DNA of 64,000 nucleotides from Candidatus Palibaumannia cicadellinicola (lineage in GTDB: Bacteria; Pseudomonadota; Gammaproteobacteria; Enterobacterales; Enterobacteriaceae). The translations under genes and the position numbers were made by a program. Of the stretch, positions 55,658 through 64,000 are shown one piece after another. The stretch is from the NCBI RefSeq assembly GCF_001269425.1, contig NZ_CP011787.1, positions 1-64,000 of the forward strand, given 5' to 3'. Numbering within the stretch: position 1 is the first letter of the stretch; every line of letters starts with the position of its first letter. The notes beneath the pieces are model-generated. The model saw nothing but the letters and a program-made list of their open reading frames with translations, did not search any database and was not told where the DNA came from.

Positions 55658-57127
55658 ATGACATACCGTAATTTACGTAAGTTTATTTCTATGCTAGAAC
55701 AAAAAGGTAAATTAAAGCGTATTAGCTTACCAGTTGATCCTTATTTAGAAATGACCGAAATAGCTTACCGTACTATGCGCACAAATGGACCTGCATTGAT
55801 TTTTGAAAAACCAAAAGGACATTCCATGCCTGTATTATGTAACTTATTCGGTACTCTGGAAAGAATAGTGTTAGGAATAGGAAAAGAGGACATCACTGAT
55901 CTAAGAGAATTAGGTAAATTAATTGCTTTTATTAAAGAACCAGAGCCACCTAAAGGGTTCAGCGATATACTTAAAAAAATACCTAATTTATACAAGTTAC
56001 TGCATATGCCTACTAAGTTACTTCGGTCAGCACCATGCCAGGAGATAGTATGGGAAGGTACTGATGTTAATATACATAGTATTCCAGTAATGCATTGCTG
56101 GCCTGGTGATGCTGCTCCACTTATTACTTTTGGTATTACTGTAACTAGAGGTCCGCATAAAGAAAGACAGAATCTAGGTATTTATCGCCAGCAAGTAATT
56201 AGTCATAATAAGGTGATTATGCGCTGGTTATCTCATCGCGGGGGAGCTATTGATTTTTTAGAATGGAAAAAAAAATACTCTAGTAATAATCATTTTCCGG
56301 TAGCTGTTGCATTAGGTGCAGATCCTGCTACTATTATTAGTGCAGTTACTCCAGTACCTGATACAATGTCAGAATATGCATTTGCCGGCCTAATACGTGG
56401 TTATAATACCGAAGTAGTTAAATGTATTTCCTGTGATTTAAAAGTACCTGCTAGCGCAGAAATAATTCTAGAGGGTTACATAAAAATGGGTGAAATAGCC
56501 ACTGAAGGACCATATGGTGATCATACAGGTTACTATAACGAAAGTGATACTTTCCCTATTTTAACAATAACCCATATTACACAGCAACGTAATGCTATCT
56601 ATCATTCTACTTATACCGGTCGTCCAATTGATGAACCAGCAGTAATCAGTGTCGCGTTAAATGAAATATTCATTCCTATTTTACAAAAACAGTTTCCAGA
56701 AATAGTTGACTTTTATCTACCACCAGAAGGTTGTTCTTACCGTTTGGCGGTAGTGACCATCAAAAAAAAATACGCAGGACATGCTAAGCGAATAATGATG
56801 GGTATATGGTCTTTCTTACCTCAATTTCTTTATACTAAATTTATTATTGTATGTGATGATGATATTGATGCGCGTAATTGGAAGGATATTATATGGGCAA
56901 TAACTACTCGTATGGACCCAATGCGGGATACAGTATTTATAGCAAATACTCCAATAGATTATCTTGATTTTGCTTCCCCAGTATCTGGTTTAGGATCAAA
57001 GATGGGTATGGATGCAACTAATAAGTTACCAGGTGAAACGCAGCGTGAATGGGGCGTCCCCATTAAGAGAGACGATAAAGTACTATCGCACATTGATACA
57101 ATATGGGAATCTATTGGTATAAAATAA
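55658..57127 (+). CDS. ubiD: 3-octaprenyl-4-hydroxybenzoate decarboxylase
   Basis: Decarboxylates the prenylated ring in ubiquinone synthesis with prenyl-FMN supplied by UbiX (not in this window). The frame opens at 55511 inside rpoH, but [20 protein letters not shown] from the ATG at 55658 matches the E. coli N-terminus; 489 aa (E. coli 497, C-terminus slightly short). [41 protein letters not shown] and [14 protein letters not shown] are conserved. ubiD-fre order as in E. coli, far from the ubiEJB block here. Confidence 0.96.
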   Translation: MTYRNLRKFISMLEQKGKLKRISLPVDPYLEMTEIAYRTMRTNGPALIFEKPKGHSMPVLCNLFGTLERIVLGIGKEDITDLRELGKLIAFIKEPEPPKGFSDILKKIPNLYKLLHMPTKLLRSAPCQEIVWEGTDVNIHSIPVMHCWPGDAAPLITFGITVTRGPHKERQNLGIYRQQVISHNKVIMRWLSHRGGAIDFLEWKKKYSSNNHFPVAVALGADPATIISAVTPVPDTMSEYAFAGLIRGYNTEVVKCISCDLKVPASAEIILEGYIKMGEIATEGPYGDHTGYYNESDTFPILTITHITQQRNAIYHSTYTGRPIDEPAVISVALNEIFIPILQKQFPEIVDFYLPPEGCSYRLAVVTIKKKYAGHAKRIMMGIWSFLPQFLYTKFIIVCDDDIDARNWKDIIWAITTRMDPMRDTVFIANTPIDYLDFASPVSGLGSKMGMDATNKLPGETQREWGVPIKRDDKVLSHIDTIWESIGIK

Positions 57128-57210
57128 TATTTTATAGCTAATAATTAAATTAATTTAATTTTTAGCTAGTTATTTTAATAATTTTATTATGTAAAAATAA
57201 GAGGATAGTT

Positions 57211-57915
57211 ATGACTATATTGTCCTGTAAGGTTCATTCTTTCAATGAAATGACAAAGAATATTTATCGTGTCCGTTTAATACCAGATTCAGATTTTAGT
57301 TTCCGCGCAGGTCAATATCTATTTTTGATAATGAATGAACTTAATAAAAAACTACCATTTTCTCTAGCATCACCTACTCAGGAAACTAGTTTTATTGAAC
57401 TACATATTGGGGCTTATAAACAGCATTTATTTGCTATGACTGTAATAGATAATGTTATTAATAATAAGACCATAATAGTAGATATTCCGCAGGGAGAAGC
57501 TTGGTTACGAGATGATACTGAACGTCCTATAGTTTTAATAGCCTGTGGTACAGGATTCTCATACGCTCGTTCTATTATGCTCACTGTACTAGAGTACCAG
57601 CCGTATCGTGTTATATATATTTACTGGATTGGTAAAACTATATACCATTTATATAATTTAAATGAACTACAAGAATTGTCAAAAAAGTATTCTACATTAA
57701 CTATAGTACCTATAGTAGAACAACCTGACAAAAAATGGCAAGGAAGAACTGGGTCAGTATTAAGTGCTGTGATAAATGACTATAATAACTTATCTGATTA
57801 TGATATTTATATTGCTAGTAGTTTTGACATGGCAAATGATGCACGTAAACTTTTTTGCAAAGAACGTAATGCTAGTATAAATCGTATTTATAGCGATGCC
57901 TTTGCTTTTATTTAA
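57211..57915 (+). CDS. fre: NAD(P)H-flavin reductase
   Basis: Reduces free flavins with NAD(P)H; next to ubiD, whose cofactor is made from reduced FMN, the gene may support ubiquinone synthesis. 234 aa (E. coli 233). FSFRAGQYLFLIMNE and the NAD-binding GTGFSYARSIMLTVLEY are present, and the C-terminus YSDAFAFI is complete. Odd: the flavin motif RPFS reads LPFS (Leu48), and the glycine motif GGTGFSY reads CGTGFSY. AGAGGATAG lies before the ATG as ribosome site. Confidence 0.94.
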   Translation: MTILSCKVHSFNEMTKNIYRVRLIPDSDFSFRAGQYLFLIMNELNKKLPFSLASPTQETSFIELHIGAYKQHLFAMTVIDNVINNKTIIVDIPQGEAWLRDDTERPIVLIACGTGFSYARSIMLTVLEYQPYRVIYIYWIGKTIYHLYNLNELQELSKKYSTLTIVPIVEQPDKKWQGRTGSVLSAVINDYNNLSDYDIYIASSFDMANDARKLFCKERNASINRIYSDAFAFI

Positions 57916-58056
57916 ATGATATTAATTAAGATATTTATTATAGCTATTACTAATATAATTTAGATAATTTTTTTTGTTCAGTTAAAGAACAAATTTACAA
58001 ATGCCTATTTAAATAGTTATTTAATTTTTAGCAATTATTGCCAATAAAATTATTAT
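57916..58056. other. Short spacer after fre
   Basis: AT-rich DNA between the fre stop and the lnt remnant. TTCAGTTAAAGAACAAATT near 57980 forms no clear hairpin. Nothing recognised. Confidence 0.35.
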
Positions 58057-58540
58057 TTCAGTTCCAACAACAGTGCGCTGCTTATTATGATTTACCATAT
58101 ACCATAGCCAACATAGTTGGCATCATTATAAAGTGTCAGTAAAAAAAAATATTAATTATGTCTCAAATTATCTATTACCTTTTTACTAAGTATAATATCA
58201 TAGCATAACTGTTATTTTAATGTATTATAAATTTAATAGTTGCTGTATATACTACTACTTACCTATATTTAAATATGAAATAGACATAGTATTATTTAAT
58301 AATTGTGATAGTAGTTATAATAATTTGGATATAAGTAAGCCAGCGAATCACATATAATAAAGCACCAGTAGTCACCACAATAATATGTTATGTTGACTAT
58401 ACTTACTACTGTATTATACAGGGCATCTCACTGAATTCAGCCATGCTGATATAAATTAAGTTGATACGATAGATCTGTATAAAATAAGTTAACTCCAAAG
58501 ATAAAATCTAGCAAAAAAGCCTGCCGCATAACGCAATAAT
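58057..58540 (-). pseudogene. lnt: Decayed lnt (apolipoprotein N-acyltransferase)
   Basis: Minus-strand pieces follow E. coli Lnt in order. LRYAAGFFARFYLWS at 58536-58492 recalls LLFGACGTLAFSPYDVWP. RINLIYISMAEFSEMP (58468-58421) matches GINWVYVSIATFGGMP. LTLYNDANYVGYGIW (58139 downward), then a stop and SSALLLELK, recalls LTISNDAWFGKSIGPW and ARMRALELA. About 500 bases remain of some 1.5 kb, with stops and large deletions between pieces. In E. coli ybeX and lnt lie downstream of ybeY on this strand, as found; ybeX and ybeZ have left no trace. Lnt puts the third acyl chain on lipoproteins. Confidence 0.8.
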
Positions 58541-58632
58541 TATTAATTATGATAAAAATTTAATAAAATAAAAAATTAAAGTAAGATATGCATCTGTAAA
58601 TATAAAAATTATTTTATATATAATTATAAATA
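58541..58632. other. Spacer between ybeY and lnt remnant
   Basis: AT-rich bases following the ybeY stop. No ybeX (corC) pieces seen and no good terminator. Confidence 0.35.
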
Positions 58633-59118
58633 TTATAATTTTTTTTCCAACAAATATGGATCAGAATAGCCAAGTTGTTGCATTATTTTAGTTTCTAGTT
58701 GCTCCATATTATTAGCATCTACTTCTAAAGTATGATCATATCCTAGCAGATGCAATGCTCCATGAATCACCATATGTGCCCAATATGATTCTAGTCTTTT
58801 TTTTTGTTGTTTTGCTTCTCTTTCTACTAATTGACGACAGATAATAATATCACCTAATAATAACCGATCTATTTTGTTTGGATTAATTAGTGTCTTATTA
58901 ATTAAAGGAAAAGACAGTACATTAGTTGGGTAATTTTTTCCTCGATAAGTATTATTTAAATTATAGCTTTCTACCTCATCTACCAGGCGAATTGTTACTT
59001 CAGTTGTATTTACAATCATCGGTAATAATCCTTGTAACCAACGCATGATAGTTTTCTTACTTGGTAAAGAAGTTTTCTTATTACAGGCTATTTGTAAATT
59101 TAAAATAATTAAACTCAT
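58633..59118 (-). CDS. ybeY: Endoribonuclease YbeY
   Basis: Zinc endoribonuclease for 16S rRNA 3'-end maturation and ribosome quality control. 161 aa (E. coli 155). The metal-binding triad is His119, His123 and His129 in HGALHLLGYDH, and NVLSFPL and LLGDIIIC are also family signatures. ybeZ, which lies between ybeY and miaB in E. coli, is absent, leaving 64 bases. Confidence 0.96.
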   Translation of the reverse strand: MSLIILNLQIACNKKTSLPSKKTIMRWLQGLLPMIVNTTEVTIRLVDEVESYNLNNTYRGKNYPTNVLSFPLINKTLINPNKIDRLLLGDIIICRQLVEREAKQQKKRLESYWAHMVIHGALHLLGYDHTLEVDANNMEQLETKIMQQLGYSDPYLLEKKL

Positions 59119-59182
59119 AAATATTAATTTTTATACTTTAATGAAAATGACTTTCTAACAATTAACTACTTATATTAAATTT

Positions 59183-60547
59183 TTATGCTGATAGTATTTT
59201 GTTTTCTGCAGAAGAGATTAATACTCCACGCAATGAGTTAGAATAAACATCAATAATTTCTACATCAACGAATTTTCCTATCATATCCAACTTGCCTAAA
59301 AAGTTTACTACTCTATTATTTTCAGTACGACCTGATAGGTTCATGATGTTGTCTTTACTACGTGAAATTCCTTCTACCAAAATACGTTGTACGGTACCTT
59401 GCATAGAACGACTAAACTGCATCACCTGTTGGCTAATTTGTTTCTGTAAAATATACAGTCTATGTTTTTTCTCTTCATTACTAACTAAGTCAATCATTTT
59501 AGCAGCTGGTGTACCAGGACGAGCTGAGTATATGAAACTAAAACTAATATCGAAATTAATCTCTGAGATAAGATTCATGGTTTTATCAAAATCTTCTTGT
59601 GTTTCACCTGGAAAACCAACAATAAAATCAGAACTTATTTGTATAGAAGGTCGTGCATTATATAGTTTACGAATAATAGACTTATACTCTACTACTGTAT
59701 AAGCGCGTTTCATGAGATTTAAAATACGGTCTGAACCACTTTGTACTGGAAGATGAACAAAGCTCACTAATTCTGGAGTATCTCGATAGACATCTATTAG
59801 ATCATCAGTAAATTCAATTGGATGGCTTGTTGTGAAACGTATACGATCAATGCCACTAATTGCAGCAACTAACCGTATTAGTTCAGAAAAAGTGCATATT
59901 CCGCCTTGTTTTCTTCTAATACCTCGATATGCATTTACATTATGTCCTAGTAAATGGATTTCACGTACATTCTGCTCTGCTAGTTTTTTGATCTCTAATA
60001 AAATATCTTCGCATGGTCTGCTAACTTCATCACCACGAGTATAAGGGACTATGCAGAAGCTACAATATTTATTACAACCTTCCATAATTGAAACAAAGGC
60101 GGTAGGACCATTTGCACGTGGTTCAGGCAAATGATCAAATTTTTCTATTTCAGGAAAACTAATATCTATCACAGGACTACGATTAATACGTACTTTATTT
60201 ATCATATCAGGTAGTCGATGTAATGTCTGTGGCCCAAAAATTATATCTACATAATTAGCACGATCTAGTATACGAGACCCTTCCTGTGAAGCTACACAAC
60301 CACCTACTACAATAATTAAATTAGGATTATTATTTTTTAATATTCTCCAACGACCTAATTGGTGGAATACTTTTTCTTGTACTTTGTCTCGTATAGAACA
60401 TGTATTAAGTAATAGAATATCAGCTTCTTCGGCGATATCAGTTAACTTATAACCATGAGTACTATCTAATAAATCTGCTATTTTAGATGAATCATAATGA
60501 TTCATCTGACAGCCACAGGTTTTAATGTATAATTTTTTTATCATCAT
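59183..60547 (-). CDS. miaB: tRNA-2-methylthio-N6-dimethylallyladenosine synthase
   Basis: Radical SAM enzyme adding the methylthio group to i6A37 of tRNA. 454 aa (E. coli 474; shorter at the C-terminus). N-terminal cluster cysteines Cys13, Cys50 and Cys84; radical SAM motif CNKYCSFC near residue 158; C-terminal TRAM domain ending NSLRGVLI. Odd: CGCQMN where E. coli has WGCQMN. The second Met (60544) matches E. coli MTKKLHIKT better and may be the real start. Divergent from ubiF, as in E. coli. Confidence 0.95.
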   Translation of the reverse strand: MMIKKLYIKTCGCQMNHYDSSKIADLLDSTHGYKLTDIAEEADILLLNTCSIRDKVQEKVFHQLGRWRILKNNNPNLIIVVGGCVASQEGSRILDRANYVDIIFGPQTLHRLPDMINKVRINRSPVIDISFPEIEKFDHLPEPRANGPTAFVSIMEGCNKYCSFCIVPYTRGDEVSRPCEDILLEIKKLAEQNVREIHLLGHNVNAYRGIRRKQGGICTFSELIRLVAAISGIDRIRFTTSHPIEFTDDLIDVYRDTPELVSFVHLPVQSGSDRILNLMKRAYTVVEYKSIIRKLYNARPSIQISSDFIVGFPGETQEDFDKTMNLISEINFDISFSFIYSARPGTPAAKMIDLVSNEEKKHRLYILQKQISQQVMQFSRSMQGTVQRILVEGISRSKDNIMNLSGRTENNRVVNFLGKLDMIGKFVDVEIIDVYSNSLRGVLISSAENKILSA

Positions 60548-60637
60548 ATTATTAATATTATTTTTTAATAAAAACTAGTAAAGCTATCTAGCTAGTTTGC
60601 TAGTATAATTATACCATAAATTTAAATAAAAAATTAT

Positions 60638-61798
60638 ATGAATAATACTCAAGAGTACTATGATGTTGTGATTGTTGGTGGCGGAATTGTAGGTGCTACA
60701 TTAGCCATAACTCTAGCAAAATCTAATTTTTCTGTAATGTTAATAGATAAGCATTATTGTAATACAGTTTTCAATCAAACTAAACCAGATGTTATAGTAT
60801 CTGCTCTGAACTGTACTTCAGTAGATTTATTACGTCGACTACAAGTATGGCACAAAATAGGAGATTATTTCTGTGTTCCATACCGCAAAATATATATATG
60901 GGAAGATCATTCATCAGAAGTAGTATTTAATGCAGCATCAATAAATTTACCAGAGATTGGTTTTATTATTGAGAATTGGCGTATAAAAAAAGCGTTATGG
61001 CAGATTTTATGCAGTTGCGATAAGCTTAAATTGTGTTGTCCAGCAGAAATTAAGACTATGCAATATCATAACAGTTACTGGAAATTAATACTTAATAACG
61101 GGAATAAAGTGACAAATCGTTTGTTGATAGGAGCAGATGGCGCGAATTCTAAGGTAAGGCAGAATATAGGGATTGCTGTTAGTGGTTGGGAATATCGACA
61201 ATCTTGTATGATGCTAAGCGCAGAGATTGAAATAGATCAAAATAACTGCATATGGCAAATATTTACACCTACTGGACCCAGAGCTTGTTTGCCATTATAT
61301 AATAAATGGGCCTCTCTAATATGGTATGATAGCTTATCGCGGATTAGACAGCTACAAAAATTAACTTTATCGTCGTTAACATATGAGGTAATGGCATCAT
61401 TTCCTGGACGTATAGGTATAATAAAATTACATGATATAGCTTCATTTACATTCACACGTCGTCATGCTAGCGACTACGTAAGACCTGGATTAGCACTTAT
61501 TGGCGACGCAGCACACACAATTCATCCTTTAGGTGGACAAGGAGTAAATCTTGGCTTAAGTGATGCCAAAGTATTAGCAGAGGTTTTAATAAACGCTAGA
61601 GAAAAAAATAAGTCATGGTATGAACTTAATGTATTAAGTAGTTATGAATTACAACGTCGTTGTCATAATTTATTGATACAAACTGGTATGGATTTATTTT
61701 ACAAAACATTCAGTAATAATATTTTACCATTAAAAATAGCGCGTAATATTGGTCTAATGTTAGCGCAACGCGCAGATTTTATAAAAAAAATATTTTAA
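60638..61798 (+). CDS. ubiF: 2-octaprenyl-3-methyl-6-methoxy-1,4-benzoquinol hydroxylase
   Basis: FAD mono-oxygenase for the last ring hydroxylation of ubiquinone; needs oxygen. 386 aa (E. coli 391). FAD-binding VVIVGGGIVGATLAITLA at the start, middle motif IGADGANSKVRQ, and GLALIGDAAHTIHPLGGQGVNLG near residue 285. QSCMMLSAEIE, PTGPRACLPL and WASLIWYDSLSRIRQLQ match UbiF and not UbiH, and the position opposite miaB is that of E. coli ubiF. No ubiG, ubiH or ubiI is in the window. Confidence 0.94.
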   Translation: MNNTQEYYDVVIVGGGIVGATLAITLAKSNFSVMLIDKHYCNTVFNQTKPDVIVSALNCTSVDLLRRLQVWHKIGDYFCVPYRKIYIWEDHSSEVVFNAASINLPEIGFIIENWRIKKALWQILCSCDKLKLCCPAEIKTMQYHNSYWKLILNNGNKVTNRLLIGADGANSKVRQNIGIAVSGWEYRQSCMMLSAEIEIDQNNCIWQIFTPTGPRACLPLYNKWASLIWYDSLSRIRQLQKLTLSSLTYEVMASFPGRIGIIKLHDIASFTFTRRHASDYVRPGLALIGDAAHTIHPLGGQGVNLGLSDAKVLAEVLINAREKNKSWYELNVLSSYELQRRCHNLLIQTGMDLFYKTFSNNILPLKIARNIGLMLAQRADFIKKIF

Positions 61799-61951
61799 AA
61801 TATGTACTAGGTATATAAAAAATAAATAATTTATTAATTTATTTATCCTTACTTTATTTATTTAATAAATTAATAGTAATAAACAATTTAAATAAAATTT
61901 AATTTTTAAAATTTTTATGATTTAGTCTTGCTATATAACCGTGAAAAATTA
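61799..61951. other. Short convergent spacer between ubiF and ligA
   Basis: 153 AT-rich bases. This is where the code for the BRCT domain of LigA would lie (about 240 bases in E. coli); I see no BRCT-like translation, so that part has been deleted, not merely cut off by a stop. Confidence 0.45.

Positions 61952-64000
<2,049 letters not shown>

Overview
The window looks like part of a strongly reduced, AT-rich chromosome of an enterobacterial (gammaproteobacterial) insect endosymbiont. Nearly every protein reads as a close, slightly shortened counterpart of an Escherichia coli protein. Intergenic DNA is very AT-rich and holds decayed genes. I see no insertion sequence, prophage, CRISPR array, restriction system, secretion system or tRNA/rRNA gene. 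A 'Candidatus Baumannia cicadellinicola'-like sharpshooter symbiont would fit (retained purine and quinone synthesis, few amino-acid genes), but that identification is from memory and was not tested.

The layout is a series of E. coli-like gene blocks with genes removed and order and strand kept. 1-14.2 kb: mqo, then tadA-purL-glyA-suhB-iscS-ndk-ispG-hisS-der. 14.3-20 kb: pgi, pckA, metK and a decayed rmsE-like stretch (rsmE). 20-28 kb: rmuC-ubiE-ubiJ-ubiB, ubiA and plsB. 28-31 kb: trpS-rpe-aroK. 31-34 kb: pssA, yqjA and the RNase P RNA gene. 34-39.3 kb: mlaC remnant, ibaG-murA, degQ, zapG remnant, rplM-rpsI. 39.8-43.2 kb: purH-purD and hupA. 43.2-46.1 kb: a 2.9-kb gene-free stretch holding the remains of mreB and aroQ. 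46-48.7 kb: accB-accC and marC. 49-57.9 kb: prlC, pitA, tusA-ftsY-rpoH, ubiD-fre. 58-64 kb: lnt remnant, ybeY-miaB, ubiF, ligA.

The genes serve a few jobs: purine synthesis (purL, purH, purD, with glyA for one-carbon units), ubiquinone synthesis (ubiA, B, D, E, F, J), central carbon metabolism (mqo, pgi, pckA, rpe), phospholipid and fatty-acid synthesis (plsB, pssA, accBC), isoprenoid precursors (ispG), tRNA modification and charging (tadA, miaB, tusA, iscS, hisS, trpS), and housekeeping.

The main discoveries come from the non-coding parts and from damaged proteins. By translating the gaps I recognise the residues of aroQ, mreB, zapG, mlaC, lnt and probably rsmE, each on the strand and in the place that E. 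coli-like synteny predicts. Four of these belong to the cell envelope. iscS is broken by one extra A in a seven-A run. SuhB has lost most of its metal-binding catalytic residues while the gene stays open. LigA lacks its BRCT domain. A perfect 15-bp terminator-like hairpin lies inside the tadA reading frame. No new defence or mobile system is present.
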